This document shows, piece by piece, positions 16,386 through 25,742 of a stretch of 64,000 bases of DNA. Each line of letters starts with the position of its first letter. Position 1 is the first letter of the stretch. The notes beneath the pieces are model-generated. The model did not search any database. It was not told the DNA's origin and saw only the letters and a list, made by a program, of their open reading frames with translations. The stretch spans positions 605,146 to 669,145 of the forward strand of contig NZ_SPHO01000001.1 of NCBI RefSeq assembly GCF_005845215.1, read 5' to 3'. A program made the position numbers and the translations under genes. The stretch is from Clostridium sp. 1001271st1 H5. Its GTDB lineage: Bacteria; Bacillota; Clostridia; Lachnospirales; Lachnospiraceae.

Positions 16386-19300
16386 ATGAAACAGAAACTA
16401 AAGCGTTTTATGGCAGGATTTATGGCTATGCTCACACTGGTTGGAACACTCTTTACGAATGGAACAACAGCATTTGCAGCCAGTCCGCAGGCAAATATTG
16501 CGTTCTGGAATGCGTCAGTCAAAAATTCCGGAGAAGTAAGTGAGCTGAAGCCCGGATATAATCATGGCAAGATTCTGTATTCAATTCTTGACGGAAATTC
16601 TGCATATTGTATGAATTTCGGATTAAGAGCAGATGGCGGTCAGCTTATGAACAGCTACGATGATGCGAGCACATCAATGTCAGCACAGCAGAGAAAGCTT
16701 TTAAGTTACTGCCTTTATTATGGGTTTAACAGTACACAAAAGGCGGCACCAAGCAACAGCCAGTGTGATGAATATATCGCAACACAGGCAATGGTATGGG
16801 TTATTGTAGCAGATATCTTTGGAACTGGAAGTGGTGATTCAGCAGCAAGAAAGCTCTGTAACACAGCACCAAGTCCTGATTCTTCATACAGCTATTATGA
16901 GAGGCTCAGAGACAATATCAGCAGTTCCTACAATGCAACGCTTCCAAGTTTTGCATCACGCAGAACCAGTGAGGCACCAACTTATGAATTAAAGTGGAAT
17001 GAGGGAAGTCAGAGATTTGAAACAACATTATCTGACAGCAATGGTGTTTTATCGGATTTTGATTTTGGCATCAGCGGATATTCTGTTGATAAGAATGGCA
17101 ACAGTATTACAATCTCTTCAATGAGCGTGAATACTACAGCTACAACAGGAACATTCACATCCAATGCTGGCAAGGTTGAGACAACATCAAGCTGTGTATT
17201 CTGGCTTACAGGAAAGAGCGGATATCAGGAGTTTATTTCTGAAAGACCGACAGCAGATCCTGTCAAAGCATATATCAAGGTCAAGACAGAGAACATCGGA
17301 TATGGTGAACTTACAAAGACAGATGAGTCAAGCGGAGTGAAGCTTTCCGGTGCAGTCTATGGAATCTATTCTGACAGCGGATGCACAAACAGAGTACAGA
17401 CCATGACAACAGATGGAAACGGATATGCAAAGTCAGCTGCACTTGTCGCAGGCACTTATTATGTAAAAGAGATTACCGCACCAAAGGGATATGTCCTTTC
17501 CGGTACAGTTCATACACTTACTGTAAAAGCAGGACAGACAACGGGAATCTCTGCAACAGATAAAGAGCAGCTTGGAGCAATCACAATCTATAAAGAGGGT
17601 GAGGTGCTTAGCTCATGGAATGGAAGCAATTTCACTTATGAGAAAAAGAAGCTTTCCGGAGCAACCTTTAAGGTAACTGCCGGAGCAGATATCTATAAGG
17701 CAGATGGTACAAAGGTGTATAGTGCTGGCGATGTTGTGGCAGAAAGCCTTACAACAGGAACTGACGGACAGGTGGTATTATCTGACCTTCATCTTGGAAC
17801 TTATGTGGTAACTGAGATTAAGAGCATTGACGGGTATACAATCAATACCACACCTCAGACAGTAGCAGTTGAGTATAAGGACCAGACTGTGACAGTACAG
17901 TATGAATCAACTACGATTGAGAATACAAGACAGAAAGCGGATGTATCTGTCGTAAAGAAGGACTCTGACACAGAGAACCCTCTTGATGGTGGCAAGTACA
18001 CACTTTATGCCGGAAATGACATCAAAAACTATGCCGGACAGGTTATCGTCACAAAGGGTACAGCTCTTGAGACAGTAACTACAGGTGAGGACGGAAAGGC
18101 AAGCTACAGCGTGGATCTGCCAATCTCTAACGGATATTATATCCAAGAGACACAGGCACCATATGCGTATATCAGAAACAGTAAAGATGTTTACAGCTTC
18201 AATTTCAATGTATTACCTGAAACACAGGCAAAGGCATCATTCAGTTACACATTTGTAAATGACAGAACCACAGCAAAGATTCATATCTACAAGGTAGACA
18301 AGGAATCAGGCAAGGCAGCAGCCCAGGGAGATGCAAGCCTTGAAGGTGCAGTTTATGGTCTTTATGCGAGAAACGATATCGTGCATCCGGACGGAGCAAC
18401 AGGAGTCGTATTCAAGGCAGGAGACCTTGTAGCAACACTTACAACAGATAAGAATGGCGAAGCAGAGGTTAATAATCTTTACCTTGGAAACTATTATGTA
18501 AAAGAGATTACTCCATCAGAAGGGTATCTCTTAGACGAAGAGGAGCATGATGTGGTATGCGACTACGAGGGCGACTTAGTAGCAGAGGTATCAAGAAGCA
18601 CAACCTCAGCAGAGCAGGTCATCAAGCAGCCATTCCAGCTTATCAAGGTATCTGACAATGGCGATGATACTGAAGCAGGACTGCTTGCAGGTGCAGAGTT
18701 CACAGCATACTTAAAATCTTCTTTATCCGTAAAGGCAGATGGAAGTTATGACTTTGATAAGGCTACTCCTGTGGTAATCGGGGAAAACGGAGCAACAACA
18801 ATCACATCCGATGATAAGGGACATGCAGTTTCCATTGCAATTCCTTATGGAACTTATGTGGTAGTTGAATCAAAGACTCCGCATAACATGAAGACAATCA
18901 AGCCATTTGAGGTAAAGATAAAGGAGAATCATCCAACAGAGCCTCAGACATGGAGAGTTTTCTTGGACAGAGAGTTTACAGCAAAGCTTCGTGTAATCAA
19001 GAAGGATTCCGATACAAAGCAGACAGTACTTGTACCAAACGCAGAGTTTAAGATCTTTAATATTGATAAGAACGAATATGTAAAGCAGTACACAACTTAT
19101 CCGTCAAAGGTAGAGCATACTTCATTCTTTACTGATGAGGACGGAGATTTAATCTTACCGGAAGCACTTAAAATCGGTAACTACCGCATTGAGGAAGTGT
19201 CTGCACCATTTGGATATGTTGTAAATGATAAGTATGTCAACATTTCTGTTGATACTGACACAGCATTTGAGACAGATGGTGATACAAATGATGCCATCAT

Positions 19301-21764
19301 CACAGTGGAATATTCCGATGCCCCTGCAGTCGGAGAGCTGACTGTAGAAAAGAAGGGAGAGGTACTTGACGGATTCAAGGGTGGACTTCTTGCAAGCTCA
19401 TATGAGAAAGAGTTTGTTTATAAGGAAGGCTCACTTGCCGGAGCAAAATTCAAAGTTTATGCTGCCGAGGATATTTACACAGCAGACAACCAGAAGGATG
19501 CAGACGGAAACCGCATTAAGTATTACAGCAAGGGAGACCTTGTGACAACTCTTACAACAGGTAAGGATGGAAAGGCAACAGCTAAGAATCTTCCTCTTGG
19601 ACAGTACAGAGTTGTGGAAGTGGAAGCTCCATACGGATATGTATTAAATCCGAATGAGCAGAAAGTGACATTCACATATGTGGATGATAAGACACCTGTT
19701 ATCAAGGAAAGCCTTACTTTCTCAGATGACAGACAGAAGCTTGATATGTCAGTGACTAAGCTTGATGCAGAAGATAACACACCGATTGCAGGTGCAGTAT
19801 TTGGTCTTTATGCAGATGAGGATATCAAGAATGCTGATGGCAGAGTTATTATCGAGAAAGGCACACTTCTTGAGAAGGCAACATCTGATGAGAATGGAAA
19901 GATTGCTTTTGTTAAGGATTATCCATTCGCAAAATATGTTGCAAGGGAGCTTGTAAAGCCAGCCGGATATGTGACAAATGAGGAAGCAGTAAACTTTGAT
20001 ACAAAATATCAGGGACAGGATGTTAAGACTGCTGTATATAACAGCGAGTATAAAAACACTCCTACAACCTTTGAGTTTACAAAGACAGATATCACAAGTG
20101 GTGCAGAGCTTACAGGTGCAACACTTACTGTACTTGATAAGGATGGAAATGTGGTAGACACTTGGACATCTGATGCCAAGGAAGCACATGTGATCAAGAA
20201 ACTTGTCGTAGGAGAGACTTACACACTTCGTGAGGAGTTTGCTCCATACGGATACCTGAAAGCAACCGATATTCAGTTTACAGTAGAGGATACAGGCGAT
20301 GTGCAGCATGTCGAGATGAAGGACGAGGTTCCGACAGGTTCTATCGTAATCAACAAGGATGGTGAGTTTGTAACAGATACCACTCTTATGAAGGGACACT
20401 GGTATGATTTCATTTTCAATTACTTCAAGGATAGTCTCGCAGGAGTAACCTTTGATGTATATGCAAAAGAGGATATCGTAAGTGCAGACGGACTTGGAAC
20501 TGTATACCACAAAGCTGGTGACAAGGTAGCAACCATTGTTACGAACGATAAGGGCATTGCAAGAATTGATGACCTTCCACTTGGCAAGTATTATCTTGTA
20601 GAGACAAAGACATTAGATGGATTTGTGCTGGATGATACACCGATTGATGCAGACCTTTCTTATATCGACCAGAATACAAAGGTTGTATTTGCGGGAATGG
20701 ATGTAACCAATGAGAGACAGAAGGTGCAGATTACTGTCACAAAGACTGATTCAGAGACGAAGAATGCTCTTGAAGGTGCAGTATTCGGCTTATTTGCGAA
20801 AGAGGATATCGTAAATAAAGATGGAAAAGTCATTGTCAAAGCAGATACACAGATTGAGAGAGGTGTTACTGGAAAGGATGGCAAAGTAACATTTACCTCT
20901 GACCTTCCGCTTGGACAGTATTATGTCAAAGAGATTGAGGCACCAAAGGGCTATGTGAAGTCTGATAAGATTTTTGATGTGGATGCTTCATATCAGGGAG
21001 ATAAGGTAAAGGTTATCGAGTTTAAGGCAGCATTTGAAAATGCACCGATCAAGGTAGAAATTTCAAAGACTGATATCACAGGCAAGAAAGAATTGCCTGG
21101 AGCAAAGCTTTCGGTTATTGATGCTGATGGAAAGCTTGTTGAGAGCTGGACATCAGAGGCAGGAAAGACTCATATGATTGAGAGACTTCCTGTCGGAAAG
21201 TACACACTCAGAGAGGAATCTGCACCATATGGATATAAGGTGGCAAGTGATGTAACCTTTGAAGTAAAGGAGACAGCAGAAATCCAGAAGGTATCCATGA
21301 AGGATGAGCAGGCAGTCGGTAAGATTGTCATTGAGAAAACTGACAAAGTAACCGGAAAGCCGATCGAGGGTGTTGTATTTGAAGTAAGGGATAAGGACGG
21401 AAAGGTGCTTGATACACTCACTACTGACAAGAATGGTCATGCAGAGAGCAAGGAGCTTCCTATCTGTACTTACAATGAGGATGGTTCATTTAAGGAAGAT
21501 ATCCATTATACAGTAGTTGAGACAAAAGCAGCTGACGGATATATCCTTGATGAAACAGCTCACGATGTAACTCTTCGATATGATGACAATGCACCGGATG
21601 TTGTTGTAGCAACTCTTAAGCTTGCCAATGTACCGACAGAGCCTAAGCTTCCACAGACAGGCGACAATGCAAATCCGCTTCTTTATCTTGGAATCGGTGC
21701 ACTTGCACTTATTACAGGTGTTGGAGTCGGACTTCGTGGAAGAAAGAAAAAGAATAAACAGTAA
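16386..21764 (+). CDS. LPQTG-anchored thioester adhesin with ~13 SpaA/Cna-B repeats
   Basis: The 1792-aa protein is a long covalent surface fibre. It has a Sec signal peptide ending about TTAFAA, then a thioester-type head with YCMNFG (Cys75) and TQAMVWV (Gln134), the residue pair that forms the internal Cys-Gln bond in thioester adhesins. About 13 SpaA/Cna-B modules follow, each with the GAxFxVY...G.Y.V.E..AP.GY pattern and the Lys/Asn/Glu needed for isopeptide bonds. LPQTG is at residues 1755-1759, followed by a hydrophobic span and RKKKNKQ. ATG 16386 follows AAGGAGG. It is likely to attach donor cells to host or recipient surfaces; the ICE sortase at 52 kb is a candidate anchor enzyme. Confidence 0.9.
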   Translation: MKQKLKRFMAGFMAMLTLVGTLFTNGTTAFAASPQANIAFWNASVKNSGEVSELKPGYNHGKILYSILDGNSAYCMNFGLRADGGQLMNSYDDASTSMSAQQRKLLSYCLYYGFNSTQKAAPSNSQCDEYIATQAMVWVIVADIFGTGSGDSAARKLCNTAPSPDSSYSYYERLRDNISSSYNATLPSFASRRTSEAPTYELKWNEGSQRFETTLSDSNGVLSDFDFGISGYSVDKNGNSITISSMSVNTTATTGTFTSNAGKVETTSSCVFWLTGKSGYQEFISERPTADPVKAYIKVKTENIGYGELTKTDESSGVKLSGAVYGIYSDSGCTNRVQTMTTDGNGYAKSAALVAGTYYVKEITAPKGYVLSGTVHTLTVKAGQTTGISATDKEQLGAITIYKEGEVLSSWNGSNFTYEKKKLSGATFKVTAGADIYKADGTKVYSAGDVVAESLTTGTDGQVVLSDLHLGTYVVTEIKSIDGYTINTTPQTVAVEYKDQTVTVQYESTTIENTRQKADVSVVKKDSDTENPLDGGKYTLYAGNDIKNYAGQVIVTKGTALETVTTGEDGKASYSVDLPISNGYYIQETQAPYAYIRNSKDVYSFNFNVLPETQAKASFSYTFVNDRTTAKIHIYKVDKESGKAAAQGDASLEGAVYGLYARNDIVHPDGATGVVFKAGDLVATLTTDKNGEAEVNNLYLGNYYVKEITPSEGYLLDEEEHDVVCDYEGDLVAEVSRSTTSAEQVIKQPFQLIKVSDNGDDTEAGLLAGAEFTAYLKSSLSVKADGSYDFDKATPVVIGENGATTITSDDKGHAVSIAIPYGTYVVVESKTPHNMKTIKPFEVKIKENHPTEPQTWRVFLDREFTAKLRVIKKDSDTKQTVLVPNAEFKIFNIDKNEYVKQYTTYPSKVEHTSFFTDEDGDLILPEALKIGNYRIEEVSAPFGYVVNDKYVNISVDTDTAFETDGDTNDAIITVEYSDAPAVGELTVEKKGEVLDGFKGGLLASSYEKEFVYKEGSLAGAKFKVYAAEDIYTADNQKDADGNRIKYYSKGDLVTTLTTGKDGKATAKNLPLGQYRVVEVEAPYGYVLNPNEQKVTFTYVDDKTPVIKESLTFSDDRQKLDMSVTKLDAEDNTPIAGAVFGLYADEDIKNADGRVIIEKGTLLEKATSDENGKIAFVKDYPFAKYVARELVKPAGYVTNEEAVNFDTKYQGQDVKTAVYNSEYKNTPTTFEFTKTDITSGAELTGATLTVLDKDGNVVDTWTSDAKEAHVIKKLVVGETYTLREEFAPYGYLKATDIQFTVEDTGDVQHVEMKDEVPTGSIVINKDGEFVTDTTLMKGHWYDFIFNYFKDSLAGVTFDVYAKEDIVSADGLGTVYHKAGDKVATIVTNDKGIARIDDLPLGKYYLVETKTLDGFVLDDTPIDADLSYIDQNTKVVFAGMDVTNERQKVQITVTKTDSETKNALEGAVFGLFAKEDIVNKDGKVIVKADTQIERGVTGKDGKVTFTSDLPLGQYYVKEIEAPKGYVKSDKIFDVDASYQGDKVKVIEFKAAFENAPIKVEISKTDITGKKELPGAKLSVIDADGKLVESWTSEAGKTHMIERLPVGKYTLREESAPYGYKVASDVTFEVKETAEIQKVSMKDEQAVGKIVIEKTDKVTGKPIEGVVFEVRDKDGKVLDTLTTDKNGHAESKELPICTYNEDGSFKEDIHYTVVETKAADGYILDETAHDVTLRYDDNAPDVVVATLKLANVPTEPKLPQTGDNANPLLYLGIGALALITGVGVGLRGRKKKNKQ

Positions 21765-21777
21765 CAATTAACCTTGT

Positions 21778-21816
21778 GGGGAATGTAAGCCAGTGACTTA
21801 TGTTCTCCGCTTTTTT
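21778..21816 (+). terminator. Rho-independent terminator after the adhesin gene
   Basis: A 12-bp stem (21778-21789 with 21797-21808, three G-U pairs) and a 7-nt loop lead into TTTTTT at 21811-21816. The loop-proximal sequence resembles the terminator at 16320. Confidence 0.85.
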
Positions 21817-21833
21817 GATTTGGAGGACAAGCA

Positions 21834-22181
21834 GTGGTAGGAGAAAGAATCAGATATTACAGAAAACGACAAAAAATGACACTCAGGGAACTGGGCGAGA
21901 AAAGTGGTTTTGAAAATAGAGGTGATGTAAGAATTGCCCAATACGAAAATGGTTCAAGAGTTCCAAAGACGGGAACGTTGAACAGGATTGCAAAGGCACT
22001 TGGTATTCCGCCAGAAGAATTATTCTGTGAGAACTGTAGAAAGTGCATGTTTCTCAAGAATTATTACAGAAAGAAAAGAAAATCTCATACCATTTTTGAT
22101 AGGGGAATCGAAGAAGACAACAGTTACAGAGAACACAATAATCCCGATGATGAAGGAATTTTATATGACAATTTAGATTAA
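21834..22181 (+). CDS. XRE-family transcriptional regulator
   Basis: The 115-aa protein has an N-terminal lambda-repressor-type HTH (RIRYYRKRQKMTLRELGEKS ... RIAQYENGSRVPKTGTLNRI, residues about 4-60). Its C-terminal part begins with a CENCRKC motif that could bind metal and is rich in basic residues. The start is GTG 21834 after TGGAGG. It is the first gene of a run through DUF5688, RadC and Toprim genes, so it could control that block. Confidence 0.8.
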   Translation: MVGERIRYYRKRQKMTLRELGEKSGFENRGDVRIAQYENGSRVPKTGTLNRIAKALGIPPEELFCENCRKCMFLKNYYRKKRKSHTIFDRGIEEDNSYREHNNPDDEGILYDNLD

Positions 22182-22195
22182 GGAGGAACCGTAAT

Positions 22196-23191
22196 ATGAT
22201 GAATTACGAGATTTTTAAGGAAGTAGTAAAAGAAAAGTTTATGGATTATATGCCAGAGAAGTTCAAAGGAATGGAGCTTGTGGCAGAACCCGTGGAAAAG
22301 GTGAATGTGACTCTTGATGGCATCATCTTAAGAGAAGAAGGAAGGAATATTTCGCCTACGATTTATATCAATGACATGTATAAGAAGTATCAGGACTGTA
22401 GTGATCTTGAGGAAACACTTATGGCTGCATGTGACTTTATGGAAAGGGCATATGAGCAGGCTCCGGTTGTTGATGTGGACAGCATTATCAGGGATGCAAA
22501 CGAGAAGATTGTATTCCAGCTCATCAATACAGAGCAGAATAAAACATTTTTGGAACAGGTGCCTCACAGGGAGTTCCAGGATCTTTCTATTGTGTACAAG
22601 GTGATTATCAGTGCCGATAAGGATGCGGTGCAGAGTTCAAAAATTACAAATGAATTTGCAAAAAGACTTGGAATGAGTGAGGAACAGCTCTTTAAGTGTG
22701 CAGCGGAAAACACGAGAAGACTCTTCCCGCCTGTCGTTCGTAGCATGAATGACATTATAAGAGAAATGTTCGCAAGGGATGGGATGCCACAGGAGATTGC
22801 AGAGATGATGATATCTGAGATCCCACCGGAACAGACGATGTGGGTGATTTCCAATGAAAAGGGTATCAATGGTGCAGCATCCATGCTTTATGAGAATGAG
22901 CTTCATGAGCTGGCAGAGAGTTTAGAGAGTGACCTTTATATTCTCCCTTCGAGCGTGCATGAGGTTATTGCAGTATCTTCAGATATGGGAAGCCCTGAGA
23001 TGCTTGCACAGATGGTAGTCGAGGTAAATATGCAGGAGGTGTCTTTGGACGAGAGACTTTCCAATCAGGTATATCACTATGATAAGGATTTAAGAAAACT
23101 CACCCTTGCAACTGATACACCGAACAAGAGGCTTGATGGTATCGTTGCAGAACCTCCCCTTGTATATGATGCGAAGGAAAAGTCTAGATAG
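22196..23191 (+). CDS. DUF5688 family protein
   Basis: The 331-aa soluble protein resembles the DUF5688 family that is common in Clostridia ICEs. It is acidic overall, with no membrane span or catalytic motif that I can identify. It includes the family-like stretches VTLDGIILREEGRNISPTIY near the N terminus and MWVISNEKGINGAASMLYEN in the second half. ATG 22196 follows AAGGAGG with nine bases between. It follows the XRE gene by 14 bp. Function unknown. Confidence 0.75.
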   Translation: MMNYEIFKEVVKEKFMDYMPEKFKGMELVAEPVEKVNVTLDGIILREEGRNISPTIYINDMYKKYQDCSDLEETLMAACDFMERAYEQAPVVDVDSIIRDANEKIVFQLINTEQNKTFLEQVPHREFQDLSIVYKVIISADKDAVQSSKITNEFAKRLGMSEEQLFKCAAENTRRLFPPVVRSMNDIIREMFARDGMPQEIAEMMISEIPPEQTMWVISNEKGINGAASMLYENELHELAESLESDLYILPSSVHEVIAVSSDMGSPEMLAQMVVEVNMQEVSLDERLSNQVYHYDKDLRKLTLATDTPNKRLDGIVAEPPLVYDAKEKSR

Positions 23192-23200
23192 GAGGCAGTT

Positions 23201-23317
23201 ATGGAGCAGGAACTTACAATGGAAGAACTCATTGCTCTCATAAACAGCCAGAAAGGTGACTTTGTTATCCGTGTCGAGTTTGGAGAGGAGGCGGTGTCTG
23301 ATGCCAAAGAAGAATGA
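23201..23317 (+). CDS. Small acidic protein (38 aa)
   Basis: GGAGG at 23191-23195 precedes an ATG opening 38 codons (MEQELTMEELIALINSQKGD at the start, then FVIRVEFGEEAVSDAKEE). The frame ends 17 bp inside the RadC-like gene, which suggests translational coupling. The strong site and the coupling make it credible, but its role is unknown. Confidence 0.6.
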   Translation: MEQELTMEELIALINSQKGDFVIRVEFGEEAVSDAKEE

Positions 23318-23840
23318 CTTCAAGCTCGATGTGGTTTCGGTAAGACTTGTAAAGGATGCTCCGATTTATTCGGAGCACACCTTTAACAATCCGGCGGATA
23401 TAGCTGCTGTCATGGGAGACTGTATGTGCCAGTTTGACAGGGAAGTAGTGTGTGTGGTCAATCTAAGGTCAGATTTGAAACCTATCAATGTGCATTTTGC
23501 AAGTGTCGGCTCTTTAAATGAGGCAATGGCACATCCGAGAGAACTGTTTAAATCAAGTATCTTAAGCAATGCTGCAAGCATGATGTTAATTCATTGTCAT
23601 CCATCCGGGAACGTATTCCCAAGCAAGGCAGACACGATGATGACGGACCGCATGAACAAGCTGTGTGAGTTGATGGGAATACCGCTCATTGACCATATCA
23701 TAGTTGGTGGAGACAATCGTGAATTTTTCAGTTTCAGGGAAAAAGGCATGATTGATAATCCTAAGATTACCCTGAGCACTGATTATCGGACACTTGATAT
23801 CAAGTCACCGCTTGTAGCAGAGCAGGGAAAGGCAAGGTGA
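23301..23840 (+). CDS. RadC/JAB-domain protein
   Basis: The 179-aa protein has the JAB metalloprotease-like signature HCHPSGNVFPSKAD (residues about 98-111), in which the two His and the Asp would bind zinc. It lacks the helix-hairpin-helix half of chromosomal RadC, as is usual for mobile-element versions. ATG 23301 overlaps the preceding small gene. Despite the name, a repair role is not established for this family. It is followed after 4 bp by the Toprim gene. Confidence 0.85.
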   Translation: MPKKNDFKLDVVSVRLVKDAPIYSEHTFNNPADIAAVMGDCMCQFDREVVCVVNLRSDLKPINVHFASVGSLNEAMAHPRELFKSSILSNAASMMLIHCHPSGNVFPSKADTMMTDRMNKLCELMGIPLIDHIIVGGDNREFFSFREKGMIDNPKITLSTDYRTLDIKSPLVAEQGKAR

Positions 23841-23844
23841 AAGC

Positions 23845-24822
23845 ATGGATGGAAGATTTACGGATGAAGAGCTTGCCATAGCAAAGAGTGTTGACCTGTG
23901 TGCAGTTGCTGAAAGCCTTGGGTATACAGTAAAGAGGATTGGCAAATACCACACTTTAAAGGAGATGGATTCCATCCGTATCTATAACAGAAGCCATTGG
24001 TACAGATGGTCAAGGCAGTTTGACAAAGGCAACAATGGCGGCTCACAGATAGATTTCTTACGGGTATTTTGTGGAATGAGTGTAAAAGAGGCTGTGTTCT
24101 GGCTTTTAGATTTTGCAGGGTACAGAAGAATTGAGAAGCCTGTAAAGCAGCCTCTTGTTCATCAGGTAGCGAAAAAGCAGGCTGATGAGAGAAAGCCGTT
24201 TGTACTACCAGGACCGGCAGGAGATAATTCCTATCTTATTTCATATCTGAATCAGGAGAGAGGAATCAGCAGGGCAGTCATAGATCTGTTTTTAAAAGAA
24301 AGACTGATTTATGAGAGCAGGCATTACCATAATGTTGTTTTCAAGGGAAACGATAAGAATGGAGTGACAAGGTTTGCAAGTATGCGTGGAGTGTTTGATA
24401 AGCAGGGCAAGCCATTCAAGTGTGATGTCATAGGCAATGATAAGAACTATGGATTTAATGTGGTAAATGAAAACAGTACAGAGCTTGTAGTATTTGAGGC
24501 TGCAATCGACCTTATGAGTTATGTGGATATTTTCACAGATTACGAATCGAATAAACTGGCACTTGGGATGCTTGCAGATGCCCCACTTGAGACTTTTCTT
24601 CGGGAACATCCGCAGATTACTTCAATCCGGTTCTGCCTTGATGGAGATGAGCCGGGGAGAAAAGCAGCAGCTGAACTTATGAGAAAGTATTATGAGCTTG
24701 GATATGAGGTAGAAGACTGTCCGCCACCTGCCGGATATAAGGATTACAACGAGTGGCTTGTAGCGGCAAAGCTTAATCTGAACAAGATGAATCAGAGAGC
24801 AGATGAACCAGTCAGGGCATGA
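23845..24822 (+). CDS. DUF3991/Toprim primase-like protein
   Basis: The 325-aa protein combines an N-terminal DUF3991-like region (residues about 10-120) with a Toprim domain. The latter shows VVFEAAIDLMSYV near residue 215 and FCLDGDEPGRKAAAELM near 263, the acidic DxD arrangement that binds metal in primases and topoisomerases. No CHC2 zinc motif is visible. Such proteins probably act in replication of the transferred strand or the circular ICE. A repeat array starts 18 bp after its stop. Confidence 0.8.
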   Translation: MDGRFTDEELAIAKSVDLCAVAESLGYTVKRIGKYHTLKEMDSIRIYNRSHWYRWSRQFDKGNNGGSQIDFLRVFCGMSVKEAVFWLLDFAGYRRIEKPVKQPLVHQVAKKQADERKPFVLPGPAGDNSYLISYLNQERGISRAVIDLFLKERLIYESRHYHNVVFKGNDKNGVTRFASMRGVFDKQGKPFKCDVIGNDKNYGFNVVNENSTELVVFEAAIDLMSYVDIFTDYESNKLALGMLADAPLETFLREHPQITSIRFCLDGDEPGRKAAAELMRKYYELGYEVEDCPPPAGYKDYNEWLVAAKLNLNKMNQRADEPVRA

Positions 24823-24840
24823 GAAATCGGATTTTGATGT

Positions 24841-25055
24841 GTGGGGGCAGAAAGCGCCCCCAAAACAGCAAAGTGGGGGCAGAAAGCGCCCCCAAAATGT
24901 CAAAGTGGGGGCAAAAAGTGCCCCCACAATTTGGACACGACAAAATCCGGACGAAAGTAAATATAAAAGTGGGGGCAGAAAGCGCCCCCAAAATAGCAAA
25001 GTGGGGGCAGAAAGCGCCCCCAAAGTAGCAAAGTGGGGGCAAAAAGCGCCCCCAC
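24841..25055. repeat. 32-bp-periodic hairpin array, two triplets
   Basis: Six copies of a unit with arms GGGGGC and GCCCCC around a 7-nt AGAAAGC-type loop start at 24841, 24873, 24905, 24969, 25001 and 25033. The starts fall on an exact 32-bp grid, with the 24937 slot occupied by unrelated sequence. The spacers are A-rich 11-mers (such as AAAACAGCAAA). The third copy of each triplet has a variant loop (AAAAAGT or AAAAAGC) and ends in AC, making it fully symmetric. The block lies between the Toprim gene and the oriT-like region. It is open in several frames on both strands only because of the repetition. Confidence 0.9.
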
Positions 25056-25073
25056 TTTCATAAACAGAGGGTT

Positions 25074-25200
25074 TTAGGGAGATTTTCTCCCTAACTAGAT
25101 GGCATTAGGACAGAGATGTCTCTAATGCGTATCTAGCAGTCGCCGGGGACTAACTGGAGACTGGAGCTTTGGTGAATATTTACTAAACACGGATAAGGAG
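25074..25200 (+). other. Candidate oriT with nested hairpins
   Basis: This non-coding stretch lies just upstream of the mobilisation genes. It has a perfect hairpin TTAGGGAGA/TCTCCCTAA (25074-25082, 25086-25094). A longer hairpin follows: CTAGAT, GCATTAG, GACA on the 5' side (25095-25112) pair with TGTC, CTAATGC, ATCTAG on the 3' side (25117-25136) around a GAGA loop. A strong inverted repeat followed by single-copy sequence near mobC is the usual form of a MOBP oriT. The nick site cannot be assigned by eye. Confidence 0.45.
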
Positions 25201-25213
25201 GTGCAAGGAAGCA

Positions 25214-25738
25214 ATGGATGCAGAAGTTACGCTATTTTCAAAACCAGAAGAACTGATTGCCTGGGCAGACACATTTGATATCTTACTTAACCCTTCGATA
25301 GAAGATGCTGCAATATTGCTTAACTATATGGAAGGTCATGATTATGCTATTGGCATAGATTCTGATGGGAAGATGTACAGACAGGATGTAGCTGAGGAGA
25401 ATGGTGAAATTGAACCATACCCGATAGATGATGTTATAGATACTGTTTGTGAATGGAACTATGAACTGATACTTGATGCTGATGCACACAGGAATGATCC
25501 AAAGGATTTTAAAGATTACAGTGAGTTTCAGGATAAGTATGACAGTTTGAAAGCAGATGAAAAGAGGCTGGACAGGTTGTTTGAAAAGACCTGTTATGCA
25601 AAGGAGATTGATGAAATGGCGGCTGCTTTGGTGGAATCATTCATTAGCCATCTAAGTAGCAGGGATGATTTGGAAAAAGCTGCGGTGACAGTTGCAGAAG
25701 GAATTAAGGGTTATAGTACGGGTAAGAGAGGAAGGTGA
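25214..25738 (+). CDS. Acidic hypothetical protein upstream of mobC
   Basis: The 174-aa soluble, strongly acidic protein is not one I recognise. It has no membrane span; the N-terminal half is beta-rich (YAIGIDSDGKMYRQDV) and the C-terminal half looks helical (LDRLFEKTCYAKEIDEMAAA). A ribosome-binding site AAGGAGG (25195-25201) and a closer AAGGA precede ATG 25214. It leads the mobilisation run and ends 4 bp before mobC, so an accessory role at oriT or an anti-restriction role (acidic DNA mimic) is possible but unproven. Confidence 0.65.
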   Translation: MDAEVTLFSKPEELIAWADTFDILLNPSIEDAAILLNYMEGHDYAIGIDSDGKMYRQDVAEENGEIEPYPIDDVIDTVCEWNYELILDADAHRNDPKDFKDYSEFQDKYDSLKADEKRLDRLFEKTCYAKEIDEMAAALVESFISHLSSRDDLEKAAVTVAEGIKGYSTGKRGR

Positions 25739-25742
25739 GTCT

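Noticed and set aside
19749..20510. 253-aa minus-strand frame inside the adhesin gene
   Set aside because: Low-complexity Cys/Ile-rich translation caused by the repetitive Cna-B coding sequence.
24841..25055. CRISPR array
   Set aside because: The repeat is an internal hairpin, the 11-nt spacers are nearly identical, and no cas genes are present.
24803..25063. Open frames on both strands across the GGGGGC repeats (86-aa plus-strand and 133-aa minus-strand readings)
   Set aside because: They are open only because a stop-free 32-bp unit repeats in rotating frames; there is no ribosome-binding site and the translations are low-complexity repeats.
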